Positions 1-13,467 of a stretch of 64,000 bases of DNA are shown here, piece by piece. Within the stretch, counting starts at the first letter, position 1, and every line of letters starts with the position of its first letter. The stretch lies in the NCBI GenBank assembly GCA_021613535.1, contig CP075496.1:6076001-6140000 (forward strand), in the 5' to 3' direction. The position numbers and the translations under genes are program-made. The stretch is from Adineta vaga (lineage: Eukaryota; Rotifera). Below the pieces are notes generated by a model. It worked only from the letters and a program-made list of their open reading frames with translations, ran no database searches and was not told the DNA's origin.

Positions 1-3000
1 AGGTTCATGTTTTATCTAGATAATCTTTCATGACCTAAATATGTTCTAATACATACAAAAAGAAGTGTTATTTAAACTGCTAATTTAAGGAGTTACATGG
101 CAAAAGAGTATTCTTTTAACCTAAGAAAAATTTTTCTAATACTCGATAAATATCATATTATCGGATAACATTCTATAATCGTTATACTTTTGGATAGAAT
201 TCTAAGCAAAACCTAGAAAAAATATATTTACCGATTAGTATTTTGTGGAAAGAATTGTGTCGTTTGATTGTCCATATTGAATTACACGAAAAATTTATTG
301 AGCAAAGCTTATCATTGCCTTTTTTCTTTCGAAGACGAGAATACGAAGGGAATGTTTTAATAATCGTAAGAATGATTGAGAAAATACTATCACTCAATAA
401 TGATAATAATGTAATGTCGATTTAATGAGATTTTTTTTCTTCTTGTAATCTCTCTATTCACAAGTTGCTTGTTGTTAATAAGGAATGAAAATAATTTAAC
501 GGAATGAAATGACAAAATATGTCTATACATGAACTTGTTTCATTGCTATTGTTTTGTCAAATAATGACTACTACACAGCAATGATCCTCACATCATATCC
601 AACGACAGAAGGACATTTCTCAGTAAAGGTTTTTCTTCTTCTTCTTTACATCTCTTTTCTATTTCTTTCTCTTTTTTTTCTCTCTATCTCTCTATCTTGA
701 TTTTAACATAATAATGGAGAAATAGAGGAGGAGGAATACGCATTGCTAGTAAAGAGAAGAGGAAATATAAAGCGTCTTTACGAACAAAGATAAAACAACG
801 GATGATGAATAGACTAAACTGTGTAACGATTTGCAGTAAATAAAAGAGAACAAAAACGAATGATCCACATGAGACAAAGAATGATAGATAAGAAGGTCTT
901 TTTCACATAACATCATCGACTAACTACCTCTCCATAGAGTTCTACTTATTAAAGAAAACGGAGAGAAATATAATAGATCATTTAAAATCTTGAACATGAT
1001 TCTTTTAAAATATATATACACCACGCACCATTGAAAACTTATTTGAATTTAATGAATTTCTTTTGAAATCATGTTTTTCTTAGATGATGTCGTGATATAA
1101 CTAAACATGGAAGTTTTGATTTCCTTTTGTTCTCTTATATTTACTAGACCAAAAGATGAATGTTAGCGAAAGGAAACAATTAGATTTCGAATTGCATCAT
1201 TAGAAAATATTGTTTTACATTTTCTTGATAATCATTTTATCGACGTGTGACTTGCATAACTAATATTCATGGTGAGAAAAACAAACCTCATGACATTCTC
1301 TTACATCAAATGACCAATAAAAGAAAAACAATCTTGAATCTAAAGAAATATAGATTTATGTCTGTCTACTTTTAATCTGATTGACAACAGAAGAGTCTGA
1401 TTTAATCCAGATATTCATGTTTATTCGTTATAATCGATAACTGTCTATCAATTTCATACCAACTGACGATACTGTCTTTTTATATTCTAATATTCTAATA
1501 TTCTATTGATAAAAAAATGAATCAAGCTGTATATTCTAATAGAAAAGAATGGGACAAAAATGCTAATATGCATATAGAAGAAAACAGATATTGAAATCTT
1601 ACATACTCGTTGTGCACCAATCTGCAAAAATATGATACTTTTGCTGAAGTATGTCTCTCTCTCTCTCTCTTTCCTTTTCTTTTATATCTGATGTAAACAA
1701 TAAAAAAAAATGAGAAAGCAATTCTTTGTGTACATAGAAAATCGATTGATTATTCCATCCACTAAAAACAAATGTCAAACAGTATTTCTATCGCTTCTTT
1801 ACTTCGACAGTAATACTGTATAATAAAATCGAATCAATATCAAATAAGTCTGTCTTGAATCTTCTAAATATACTTACATGTAAAGAAAAAGAAAATATGC
1901 ATTGCTTACTGCTTGTCTATCTGATGAAAAAAAATGACACTATGAAAGAAAGAAAAATCCTGGCTTGAAAAGTTTTAGCTTTTTTTAACCTGAAGAAATG
2001 TTAGTCATATTAAGGTATCCTGTTTGATGAGATTTATCTAAGAAAAGAAGAATAAGAAAAATATCTTTTGACTGTATACATGTAAATCAAGGATAGAGCA
2101 GGTGCGGAAACCGGAAATAAAATTCCAATGTCTCATTTGTTTTAACATTCATATGTCATTGACAATTATAAAGTGAGGGAAAAAAACAATAACAAAACTA
2201 TTGACGCATGTAAAAGATATTCACTTACTGTATTACGAAATGATGTTGTGATTGAAAAATTGACTTAGAAATTCTTTCGAAATAAACAAGATAGATGTCA
2301 AGTTGAGAATGATTTCTTCGTTAGAATTCTATCGATCAATCACCGACGTCAAACTGTGAGTAAATGACTAGTTCTATTTAAATATAGAATAAGTAGAGAG
2401 AAGAATAGATCTTGTTTCTATATAATAATAAGCTAAAGTAAAAGGAATGCTTGTTTTTTTTCTGTTAATATAAAATCATTTTCTCAAGAGCTTATCGATG
2501 GGAAAAACACAAATCTTTCATTTAATGAGGAAAAACTACACATGAGTTTTCTATTAAATCAATCAAAAATTGAACTGAATACAATAATGATTAGCTTCAA
2601 TCAGTTTACTATTTATCATTGAGAGAAAACTACATCTTTGTTTCCGTACAAATCTACTTACACAATTAATGTTTATATCTCTTCTTTACATTCAATGTTG
2701 ACAAAACATACAAGTCATATTAACTTAGATGAGCTAAAAATGATTTTCTTTCTCTGGAGCACGTCTTTTCACAAGATGTTCTAATAAGATACAAACCTTT
2801 TCAAACAAGCACGTCGAATTCCAATATGTTATCAAAGAAAGACGAATTAAATCAATAAAAATATGATGAATAGAAAACTATCGTAGATTTTATTATGTTT
2901 TCAATCATATAGATGCATATCAAATTACCAAGAACACCTTGATATGACATATATAAAACTTGCCTGTTATTGTAAGATTCACTAGGTAATGAATCCATGT

Positions 3001-4047
3001 TCATTGATTGATTTAAACAAACTTTCGAGGAAATATAAGGAATGCCAAATGAATACGAATACGAATACGAGATCGTTTTCTCTTGCTTTCTATGTTATTA
3101 TGTTATGTCAAATTGAATAACCACTTTAGCTTTCTATTGCGTAGAGTATCTGTCATCAAATGATTTGCATACGGATACTTCGAGAAAAGTAGCCGTCAAA
3201 CGATAATTTTTCCCGTTGAAATATGTCTAAGATAAATGTATTTGAGATCGACAGATGTATATATATATAGAGAGAGAAAGAAATGTTAGGGACTTGAAGA
3301 AACGTCTCATCAACAGTCAATAATCGTCATCAGATAAGAAAGATTCATTTGGTTTTTCTTTTCCATTAACTCGCTATCAATATTGCTTTAATTCATTAGC
3401 TTTCTAAACATGTATTTCGAATTAAAACTAACTAGGATATTATTCATCAATAATAATCATGCTATTTTCTTGTTTTTATTAGAAGAAACAAAAACAAGCT
3501 GTGCATCTTTCATATTTGAAATGATTCGTATCAAATCGATTTTCTCTATCAGAGAAGAATAGAAAAAGAACTTGATTGATCTTCCAAACAGATCATGAAC
3601 ATTACGATCTGTCTATTATCAATCTCATCTAATAACATTAGTCAGTTTTATTGAACACATTAATACATTCGTTAGACTTGGATTACTTTTGTCCTGTGCT
3701 TTTTTTTCCATACATGTACATGATCAATCAAGCGAAACTCAATGTGCCTTTTTTAATATAAATGAATCGAAGAATGATTCATTTTTTGTTCTTCTTGCTC
3801 ATTAAAAACAAGGAAAAATATATTCTACTATTTTTTTCGCGTTTTTTCTTCAAGTTTAAAACAAAGTATGTATCGTTACAAATGTATCTCGTATGAATTA
3901 ATGACGAATAACAGAAAGAAAAAAGAAAACAATCTTATTTTTCTATTTCGCCTAATAAATCAGATGAATAGATAATGATTGTTTCGAAGTTTTTCATATC
4001 TATGCTAATGAATCATTGGAATCTATAGATTGATTGATATTTCCAAA
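1..4047. other. Non-coding stretch before the first gene
   Basis: AT-rich DNA with only short, uncharacteristic reading frames (for example 182-397 on minus and 243-425 on plus) and no recognisable protein. It contains simple repeats: a threefold ATATTCTA-like repeat near 1480-1505, a CT run near 1652-1672, and a TA run followed by GA near 3257-3280. The last few hundred bases presumably include the promoter and 5' UTR of the MARVEL-like gene. I see no tRNA, rRNA or transposon. Confidence 0.6.
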
Positions 4048-4873
4048 ATGGCTTCATCTAATAATCAAAATTCACAAACTGCTGCTCCATCAGCTCCATC
4101 AAAGAATTCTGAACAATTACGAAATACCAAATGTGTGACTGGTTTTGGTTTTATAAAAACAAAGTATGGATTATTGAATATCTTAACTCTCGTAAGTCAC
4201 TCGTTTATTTTGAAAAAAAGCGAAGCATAAGTATGAAAACTATTTTAGATTTCATTGATTTGCATATTAATTACTGCTGGTACATCTGACAAAGGTGATT
4301 CAAAAAAAGCGGATATACTTTCTTTTATGTCCAATGTTGAAATTAATGCTGTTTCTACACGAAATTCGATTATTGCCTTTGCAGTTCTTGGATTAATTCT
4401 AATGGTTATTGATACTATTCTTTATGTTTTCAAACTGATTTATCGTCTGTCAGCTAAATTTGATCTTATTGTAAGTAATCGACAACATATTATAAATGAA
4501 GAGATATATACATTATTTCTTATTAAGTAGTTTATTATTGTAATGCTTATCTTCGGTGTGATATACTTTATTCTAGCGTATGTAACGAAATTTCATAGGA
4601 AATAATTCGTTTATCTTAATCTGATTGATGTTTTTAATGAATAGATGCTGTGCAGCAGCGTGGGAGAAAAAACTGAATGATACTGTAGGTAAAATTGGCA
4701 CAGTAAAATATAAAGGTGCACCAGCAGCAGCTTCAGTAAGTTTATTTTCTTTTCTGATTTTTGAATTCGATCAACTATTTCAATTTTAGTTCTTTCTCTT
4801 TGTTACTACGGGTGTGATTCTTGCTAATTTTATCTTACGATTAATACGTCCGGAAATAATTCAATCAGAATAA
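4048..4873 (+). CDS. MARVEL-like four-transmembrane protein, 195 aa
   Basis: Five exons: 4048-4191, 4249-4470, 4531-4577, 4645-4735, 4790-4873. All junctions are GT/AG and the model closes at 195 residues. The start is the first ATG of exon 1; an upstream TTG at 4030 is in frame but unlikely to be used. After a polar, Ser/Gln/Asn-rich N-terminus there are four hydrophobic segments: around the exon 1/2 junction, in the middle of exon 2, at the exon 2/3/4 junction (ending in a small-residue, Cys/Ala-rich patch), and in exon 5. A short N-terminus, four helices and a short cytosolic tail (ends IIQSE) match the layout of MARVEL/CKLF-like/plasmolipin proteins, which act in membrane apposition and vesicle traffic. 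That assignment rests on topology, not on a diagnostic motif. Another small tetraspan family is possible. Confidence 0.65.
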
Positions 4874-7643
4874 TGAACATTTTTTATTTAAATCTATAAA
4901 ATTTTAAAAAGAGTTTTAATTTTATTTTAATAACATGTGGGAGGAAAAGAAATAGAACTATATAAATAGTTATAACTGAAAGGTACTTGCTTTTTATTCT
5001 AATTAGAAATGCTTCAAGGAGAAAAATGTACTTATCTATTTTCATTTCAAATGAATCTTTTTCTTCTTCCAAAATTTTCTTATGTATCAATGAACCAGAA
5101 AAGAAAGAACATCTTACTGATTTGTCAATAATCGCGAATAGAGAGATTCCTATGAAGTAATTTTCAATCAGATCAATCTATATAAAGAATGACGATAATC
5201 TCTGGAATCTCTATTTTTCGAATCATCTGTCATAATGAATCATGTCAGAAAATATCGAATGTGAATGTATAGAATTGAAGACGAAGAAAAAAAAATCGAA
5301 AAATTTATTAAATACGAATATCGATATTGACACGCGATGTTCTCAAAGTCTTTGTTTATTTACTAATGTCACGAATATATAATCGAATTAATAACGATAC
5401 TTACAACAAAATAAGTAATGATGTGTTAGAATGTCTAGTCTGAGAATTTTTTTCTTCGAAAGAATTACTAATATTGCATGAGAGTTGTTCGAAAGAAATC
5501 AGGATGACTATCATCGAGATTAATATGCTAAAACATCAAGTGAAGAATGGAAAATAATTGAATATACAATACAAGTTGAAGAGAACATCTTCAAATATAT
5601 TTCGATGGTATGAGTTTGCTTAAAAAATACAGGAAACAGAAATGAATTGATTGACGTCATAATAATGTTTAGAATGAACATATCTTTCTTATCAAACGAA
5701 CTCTAACTGATATTTCACATGATACAATTCTCATCTGACACTCGATTCCATCATCTCAGATATATAAATATATAGAATTGAATAAATGAAATAAAATCTT
5801 GTGTAGAGCAAAGTATCATGTTTGTATTTTTAATTCAATAAAGAATTAGAAAGGAAATGTATCACTATCATGTGAAGTAAGATCTTATTCTACCTTTCTT
5901 CGACATCTATTAAGAATAAATGAGAAAATCACTTACGTTGTTAACATTCTTATTGATTATCAGTCACTAAAACAGAATTTCCATCGTATTTTTATCAATA
6001 ACAGATTGATTATATATATATTTTCTTGTTACGAATATAAAATATAGCAAGAATCGTCATGAATAGAATTTACTCTTATAATAATTGGCGATTACTCGAA
6101 TAAAAGTAGTTCTTCTATATGTCAGTTATTGAAAAAACGTGCATGACATAATATTCTTCTCTATCACTAAATAGCAACAGTTCATTTCCGTGTTCGAAAG
6201 TACGATTTCCGTTGCAGTCTTTATATGGTATTCATTTTCTTTCACAGCAATGATAATAGAAAAAAAGAGGAAAAGGTGCATTGATGAGAGAGATATTTTC
6301 AAGTTAAATTAGTTTTCATCACGTGTGACTCTAATTTAGATTTTCCTTTTATGACGTTCGAAAAACTCTTCATTAGAAATAACATGACGAATCTCTATGG
6401 ATATATTGCAAAAAGCATTACACTCGTTTTCAAGTAGAGATTCATAGCAAAATTACTAGTGTGATTGAGTAAAACTCGACTTGTTGCTATATGTCTCGAG
6501 GGAATTTCTGTCTGATAATTTTCCTTTATTTTCATTTATTATTAATCATTATCGATGTATCTGATATATAGAAATATATACTCAGGAATTTTGCATGAAA
6601 ATGAAACGATTTAAAAGAGGATTTGTTCATCAAGAGAAAAGAAACGATGTTTTTTCTTATAAATAAGTCTATATCATTATTATTATTTGATGAACTAAGA
6701 TTAGTTCTACTCATTTTCAAAAATTAATAATGCATAAATTATTCGAACGAGTACATAAGATAAATTTCTTCTAAGATAGTAGAATAGTATAGTTTCTTTT
6801 CTTGTAATGAACACATCGAAATTTAAACGAATGAATTTTTGTTCTGTTCAGATCTTATAACACTTTTTCAAATCATAAGTACGTGATCTCGAATAGGCAA
6901 TGTCAACTTCGGATTAAATCTTCAATGATATCAATGAAAATAATCTTATTAAAAAAAACGAATCGATTAAACAACGTAGACATGATCATTGACAACGAAT
7001 GCTCATCGTTGATACTTTTGTTTGAAAAATTAATCGAAGTTTATTGAATTTCATTTTAAATGATACAATGAAGACTGTTCGTTGAGTTCAATACTCGTCG
7101 TATTATTAGAAACAATCGAACATCAAAATTGCTTTTCATCGGTTGATTTATAATTAAAATGTATGACGATCGATTCGTATCAAATCTTCTGACAAGCAAT
7201 TGTTTTAATAATTTTAATGATGTCATTATACGAACAAAAGCCTATTGACACTATTATCAAGTGAAAAATATGTGTGAAATAAAATCATGATTGAGTATGA
7301 AAACTACTGTGCTGATCAATCGTCGATCATTCATGTACATATATAACAGCTAACGCTATCTATCTATTGAAAACTGACACGTCCACATCATCATAGACGG
7401 TTAAATATGGAAGTTTTTGCATTTTCCTTTCGAAAAAGATCAGTTTTTCCTCGTTTTATTGACTTTCTTGTTTGTATTTCAATATTTAAACATAGCAATT
7501 GCACTCAATCATATCACATTATACATTAAATACACAGAACATTTCTTAAGTAAATAAAAGTTTTTACCTCTCTATAGAACAGGTATTATTGATTTTGTTT
7601 GAAAGAAATCATCACCGAAAAAGCAATAACATAAATTTTTTAG
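4874..7643. other. Intergenic, no gene seen
   Basis: About 2.8 kb of AT-rich DNA between the MARVEL-like and TMED genes. Reading frames are short and of random composition (4884-5090 and 6532-6720 on minus). No structured RNA, repeat array or mobile element was recognised. The extreme right end (TTTTTTAG at 7636-7643) looks like a splice acceptor abutting the TMED start codon. Confidence 0.6.
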
Positions 7644-8650
7644 ATGTTTTTAAAACTAAATTACAATATTATTCTCTTCTTTCTTATCGTTTCAATTCTC
7701 CGTTTGCATGCATTTGATTTTGAATTAACTGTTTTAATTCAAGCAAATCAACGTGAATGTTTTCATCAAGTTCTTGAAGCTGGTCGAACTATTGAAGTTG
7801 AATATGAAGTATTAAATGGTGGTGATTTTGATATTAATTTTTGGTTTTATTCTCCATCAAATCGTGTTTTACAATCGGATTTTAAAAAACGTGATGGACA
7901 TCAAGTATTAAAACTAGAAGAAACAGGCGAATATCGATTTTGTCTCGATAATTCCATTTCACGTTTCCATCAAAAACAAGTTTATTTTAGTTTAAGACCT
8001 GTTAATGAACATGGACAAAGTGCTTTTGAACATACCACTGAATCATGGATGAAAACAATGGATGTCGATCAACTTGGTGATTTACAAACTAAAATTCAAG
8101 ATATTCGAGTAAGATTTATTTGAATGAGATATATTATCATTGTTATGATTAGTTAAAGTATCGAGAGAGAGAAACAAATACATCTTGTTTGAGGTCCAAT
8201 TACTCACTCTATCTAGTTTTCTTCGTTAAAAAGATTTAATGAAACGTGATATATTCACTAGTCAAGCTTTACACCTAACAATCATTTTTTAATAGAATAA
8301 TCTCACTTGTTCAATTGATCATCATAGATTAACATTCAATTGTCAAAATTGACTTGACATTATCAAAAGAAATGAAATCGAAAAAAACTAAACAATTTTT
8401 CATGCTATTTTAGGATACATTTCAACGTATATATGATCATATGGAAACCGCACAACATTATCAAAGTAATTTTCGAAACAATGAAGGACAAGATCGAGTG
8501 ATTTTAGAAAAAAATTACGAACGAATTAATTTTTGGTCGATTATTAATTTAACTCTTATGATTGCTGTAACTATTATTCAAGTTTTAACTATTCGTAGTT
8601 TATTTGAAAGTAAATCAGCATATGGTAAACTTCTCCGTGGACGAAAATAA
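7644..8650 (+). CDS. p24/TMED family cargo receptor (gamma, TMED1/5-like), 233 aa
   Basis: Two exons, 7644-8108 and 8414-8650, separated by a 305-base intron. Residues 1-23 form a signal peptide. A GOLD domain follows (about 25-120) with the two conserved cysteines at C39 (RECF) and C100 (YRFCLDN). A helical linker comes next, then the C-terminal membrane helix (about 195-215) preceded by RINFWSI, a typical p24-gamma juxtamembrane sequence. p24 proteins cycle between ER and Golgi, selecting cargo such as GPI-anchored proteins into COPII/COPI vesicles. The cytosolic tail (from SLFESK to LLRGRK) keeps the gamma-type SLFE but has no obvious di-lysine ending; only one Lys and one Arg lie at the extreme C-terminus. 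An AG acceptor directly abuts the ATG, so a 5' UTR intron or leader trans-splicing is likely. Confidence 0.9.
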
Positions 8651-10033
8651 CATCATCGAACAATTATAAAACATTCCTAATCTCATTTTGTTTTGTTGTA
8701 TTAGTCTTTTTTGTTATTTATTATTGTTTAGAAGAACAAAATATAAGAAGAACAATATTTATCAAATTCTCTCGATAGTATATCGTCAGTTTTTACCGAT
8801 TGTTGGAGAATGAAAGAAAGTGATAATACTTTAAAAGTTTTCTCTCTCTCTCTTTCTTTGTATTTTATGAATAGTTATTGGAAGTATGTTGTTATTTTGT
8901 ATTTTTCATGATTATCGTTCGTTCTCTCGTTCGTCGCTATTCATGTTGTGTCTATGTCTGAAGGAAGCATTTTTTCGTTTGCAGCTTTCAAAACAACATA
9001 TACATTCAAGATGGATTTTATTAGTCGTTTTGATTTTATTTTTATCCATCAATATCTTTCTCAATGATGCTCTTTCTCTCTTTCGATCAATGAATAGACA
9101 CAACGGCGCGTCGAGAGCATATAAAATTGTGTCGGTGTGTATATGTACTAAAAGTGAGAACAGCCGTTCTTCATCATCCTCTTCTTCTTTAATTTCGTTC
9201 TTCGTTCATCTATCTCTGTACATTTGAATATATGAACGGTAGAGACGTTTTATATTGTTGTGTTGTTCTCTTTTTCTTTTTCTATGTTGTTCGACCGGAC
9301 TCTCGATTGCAACTGGATAGAGTAGGAGGAGAAAGAGAAAACGGAGGAGGAGGAGGAGAAGAAGAGAAAGAAGAAGGAGGTGCCAACATCAACATAGACG
9401 ATTGAACATATTTGTATTGTAATCGTTCACGAGAGACATTCATTTGGCTCGTCAGTAGCTCGTCTTATATACAAAAGTAAAGTATTTTCATTACATGTAA
9501 TTTTACTGAATTCTTCTTCTTCTTCGTATTTTTTTCCTCTTTCAAAATCAATTGATTATTTATAGGAAGAAAAAAAAATGGTTAACTACTTTTCGTCTTT
9601 ATAAGAAACAGACAGCGAAAGTCAGTGAATAACAAATCAAATAGTATTCAACGAGAGGGGAAAAGAGAGAGAGAGAGAAGAAAAAAAACTAAGTATAAGA
9701 ACAGATCCCTTGTCGTAGTCGTCGTATTCGTCGTCGTCTTCGTCGTCGTTGTTGATGATCAATGTTGTAGAGTGAAGGAGAGCAATCGTTCTTATTCTCT
9801 ATTTGCTCTGATCAAAGCCTCCGCATCCGTACATGCACATATTTGTATCTGGATCGATCTTTGAATTGTCAAGTACACTCTTTTTATATTCATGTTCATT
9901 GACTGATTTTTCTTCTTCTTTTTCATATTCAAAAAGAACAACTGTTCGAATCTAATCCATTACAATTAGTACCTATCGAATTTTTCGTTTGTATTTGTAG
10001 ACTAAATAGGATAGGAAAATTTTGTTTTCTTCA
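8651..10033. other. Intergenic / 5' region of the NHERF-like gene
   Basis: About 1.4 kb without a convincing coding region. It holds strong purine and pyrimidine tracts: CT-rich near 8840-8860, GGA/GAA-rich at about 9325-9382, and a CGT/TCG-rich triplet run at about 9714-9755. Frames such as 8886-9227 and 9625-9864 are products of these tracts. An AG acceptor preceded by a T-rich stretch at 9999-10000 lies 33 bases before the NHERF start and probably ends a 5' UTR intron. Confidence 0.55.
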
Positions 10034-11843
10034 ATGACAACTAACGGTGAATATGAAAATGAACCTCGACCACGTTTATGTCATCTACGACGATGGCCTA
10101 ATTTTGTTGGTTATGGATTTAATTTACATTGTGAAAAATCGAAGCCAGGTCAATATATTGGCAAAGTCGATCCAGATTCACCAGCGGAATCAGCTGGTTT
10201 AAAAGAATATGATCGAATTATTGAAGTTAATTATGTTCCAATTGGAAATGAAAATCATAAACAAGTTGTTGCAAGAATAAAAGAAGGTGTTTCAAGAAAT
10301 GGTACAAAATATCATGAAGAAGTTATTCTACTTGTACTTGATCCAGATGCTGATGCTTATTATAAAGATAAATCTCTTGTTGTTCGAAGTTCAAATTCAA
10401 ATGTTGATAAACGTGAAACAGAAATTCGTGATGGAAAAGGTTTGTTTAGTATTCGAAACAAAAAAGAAATTCTTGTATATTTCGATATATTTTATTCTAG
10501 AAAATGGTAATCAATCACCACAATCATCTGAACGAAGTATTGGAAAGATTGATTCACCTGTTATTCGAGAGATACCAATACGAACAACAACAGCTGAACA
10601 TACTCGTGAATATAAACATGTTACTGATTTTACCGGTCCAACCGTTACACATACGACAAAAGTATGTTATTCTGTTTTAATTTTCTTCTTAAATAGACGT
10701 CGCATTGCTACGTATTTTGAAGCAAAATGTCAACGCTTCTTGACATTATCTACATTATTTGCTTTTACCTTGAAAGATTTTAATATTCTATTGTTCGTTC
10801 TGTCTTCTTTACTTAGATCAAAGAAGAAAAAGTTTGTTTTTCGAAGCCTTATTACCCTCGAAGACATTGAAATATAATTGACTTGATTACTTTGATCAAT
10901 TGAATTTCAAGAAATTGATTTTCTTTTGTTTTTATTTTTATTTAACTAATAGAAGAGTGAATGATCTTTAACATCGAGTCTCTTCATTAGAATCACTGCA
11001 ATGTAGAATACAGATGTAATCTTATTTCTTTCGAGTAACATTTAGGCCATCTGTACTATATATATATATATCAGTGACTAAGATTCACCATTGTTATTCA
11101 TAACATTTGCTAGTTGTCTGACAGCTGAACAATATCAACTATGAAAATTTTCCGAAGAGTCTCAGAATTGACACTAAGATAAGGAAGGTGATATACGTAA
11201 TAACTGTTGTTATCGATTATCTCGCGAGAATAACAATAATCGATCGTATAATTATTTATAGAAGTTTCGATTAATTATTACTAGAGAGAATAGAAAGAAA
11301 AGAAACTTTACAGAAATAAATCATAGTGACTAAATAAATGAATCACACGGGAAATCACAATAGACAAATCTAATCTATTTATGATATTTTCTTTCAATGA
11401 GAATTGAAAATTTCTATTTATAATTTCGTTTTTAGGTTGATAGTTCACCAGCAATATCTCGTACATCTGATCATGAAAACTATCTTCAATCATCTCCTTC
11501 ATTAACTGATAAAGATAAACGTAAAGAATTTACATCTGTTGGTAATTCATCACCAAAATCTCCAATGAAAGATTCTCGTCTGAAATCAACTGGTACTGAA
11601 AGTTCTCGTCAAAGTGCATCTCAATCTTCGTCGTCGATAAATGAATCCGATGCTACACTTGAATTAAGTAAGAAATTAATTCGACGATTGAAAAATCAAT
11701 TTTTTCTTTTGGATTTCTTAATAGAAATGTCTGCTGCAGAATATCGAGAAAAATTAAAAGCACAAAATGCTCGTAAACGTGATTCACGTCAAGAACAACA
11801 ATTATCTATGAAACAAAAACATGATTTAATTGATCGTTTATAA
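10034..11843 (+). CDS. NHERF/EBP50-like scaffold with one PDZ domain, 305 aa
   Basis: Four exons: 10034-10439, 10501-10661, 11436-11667, 11725-11843. The PDZ domain spans about residues 14-103. It starts PRLCHLRRW, has a YGFN carboxylate-binding loop (27-30), GQYIGKVDPDSPAESAG and HKQVVARI, all close to NHERF PDZ domains. The C-terminus has MSAAEYREKL and a basic stretch, and ends KHDLIDRL, matching the EBP50 C-terminal ezrin/radixin/moesin-binding segment that in vertebrates ends KNELFSNL. NHERF proteins tether transporters and receptors to cortical actin through ERM proteins. Vertebrate NHERF1 is about 358 residues with two PDZ domains, so this form is shorter and has one. The last intron (11668-11724, 57 bases) has no stop in frame and could be retained as 19 extra residues. 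Confidence 0.88.
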
Positions 11844-12321
11844 ATTCTTATTGCAAAAGAATAAAAATAACAAATCAAACGAGAATGAAAACACAATAAT
11901 TCACAAAAAATAAAACTCAATTTTTTTTTCTTGCCAATGTTTAACATATTATTTTGTGTGTGTGTGTTTTTTCTCGTATTTATCGTTTTGCTAAAGAGAA
12001 ATTTTCCAGCACAAAATCTATAACAGTGAACATTGTTCAAAAACTGATTCATTCTTTGAAAAACAAAGCCTTTCGATTATAAATAAACAAAATTTTAGAA
12101 AAAGAACATCTGTATGCATTTGTATAGTGTGATTATGATTGTTTTGATCTTATTCCTTTATGTAATTCTTGTTTATGTTTTGATGTTCAAAGAAAAATAA
12201 CATGAATATATTATTTCCGTTCGTTGTTTTTTTTTCTAAATTTTATTGCCTAATTCAATAGACAAGAAAGAAAACAAAAAAAGATCCTGAGAGTTCATTT
12301 GCATGAGGAAATATTGCATTT
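11844..12321. other. Tail-to-tail intergenic region
   Basis: Between the 3' ends of the NHERF-like gene (plus) and the orphan gene (minus). AATAAA-like signals occur on the plus strand (for example near 11862 and 11908). On the minus strand AATAAA (12326 to 12321) overlaps the stop codon of the orphan gene. A TG run lies at about 11954-11967. No gene is seen. Confidence 0.6.
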
Positions 12322-13467
12322 TTATTTGACTATTCGTCGATATGTTGTTGGACGTCCTGGTCGTCGACAGAAGATTTTATTCGTAGGTAATGATCGGTTT
12401 GTACATTTTGTTGCTAGATCAGATAGCCATATGCCAATTGTCCAAATACGATTAGCTTCTTCTTGAGTAAATTCATTGGAAAGTAATTTCGCCATAATAA
12501 CATTATTAGTGTGTAAACATGGTGTTGTTGTTTTTGAACTTAGATTTAAATCATAACCTGTTTGCTGTTCAATTGATATTCGTACACCAAAAAATCGACT
12601 ATCCATACATGAATAATCATATGTACGAGTTTGTTTGATTTGAAAAAAGTCAAAATATGGTAGTAGATAGCGATTAAATTGAAAGATAACTTGTCCAGTT
12701 GGTGATATGGTTTCAAAAACACAATTTTCTAAATCTTTTATTTGGAGGAAATCACAATATTCATCATTGATATGTAATTCTTCTTCATCCAATGCTTTTC
12801 CAATTGATGTTCGAACATCGAATATGTCATCGAATGTTCGAGGATAATTTGTATTAGATTTCGATTTCACAACATCGATATGTGTAAATTTTGTGGAATA
12901 TCTTAATAAACGTTTGACAGAAAAATATCTTGAATCATCTACTGAACGTTTTAATTCAAGAATTAAACGTTTCTTTTGATAACATAAATATAATCGATAA
13001 GTTAATTGTTGAGATGTTGTTTGACGAAAACCAGTACATGTTAATTCATGTTCGAACATTTCAATATCATTAATACCTTTGTTTTTATTGAACGTTATAA
13101 GAAAATGTTTATCATCACGAGCACGTCGTTCTTCATTTCGAAGATCATTAGCACTTATATTTCGACGATAAAGACTATCAGGATATTGATTCTGTTGACG
13201 ACGATTTTGATAGGTATAAACTGTACCTAATCGAATCTCAACTGGTAAATTATCAATTTGTTCCATTTGACGAAATTCTTCTGATTTTCGATGGAAATCT
13301 TGTAGAAATAAGTCTTTTAAATATGTTGATTGATCATCGCCATTGACATCGTTATTTTCAACCATAGGTATACAATTCATTTGATTCATATGTTCAGGAT
13401 TGACCATTCCAGAGTAAGGTACCAATTGTACTTGAGCTTGTCCATCGTGAGCTTTTTCTATTAACAT
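12322..13467 (-). CDS. Intronless orphan protein, 381 aa, function unknown
   Basis: One uninterrupted frame from ATG (13467-13465) to TAA (12324-12322). It is the only minus-strand gene and the only intronless one in the window. I do not recognise the family. The protein is soluble-looking: no signal peptide or clear membrane helix. It has an acidic/polar N-terminus with QMNCIPMVENND and a charged middle with RRNISANDLRNEERRARDD. A possible globular region runs from LITFNKNKG to about WLSDLATKC, with alternating hydrophobic stretches (LTYRLYLCYQKKRLILEL, FFGVRISIEQQTGYDL), and the tail is basic (RRPGRPTTYRRIVK). The GRP-type tail resembles an AT-hook only loosely. Its 5' end faces FBF1 across a divergent region of about 1.5 kb. 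A retrocopy or lineage-specific gene would both fit an intronless structure. Confidence 0.75.
   Translation of the reverse strand: MLIEKAHDGQAQVQLVPYSGMVNPEHMNQMNCIPMVENNDVNGDDQSTYLKDLFLQDFHRKSEEFRQMEQIDNLPVEIRLGTVYTYQNRRQQNQYPDSLYRRNISANDLRNEERRARDDKHFLITFNKNKGINDIEMFEHELTCTGFRQTTSQQLTYRLYLCYQKKRLILELKRSVDDSRYFSVKRLLRYSTKFTHIDVVKSKSNTNYPRTFDDIFDVRTSIGKALDEEELHINDEYCDFLQIKDLENCVFETISPTGQVIFQFNRYLLPYFDFFQIKQTRTYDYSCMDSRFFGVRISIEQQTGYDLNLSSKTTTPCLHTNNVIMAKLLSNEFTQEEANRIWTIGIWLSDLATKCTNRSLPTNKIFCRRPGRPTTYRRIVK

Noticed and set aside
8886-9864. Frames upstream of the NHERF-like gene
   Set aside because: Composition is driven by purine/pyrimidine and CGT triplet runs; probably 5' UTR or promoter.
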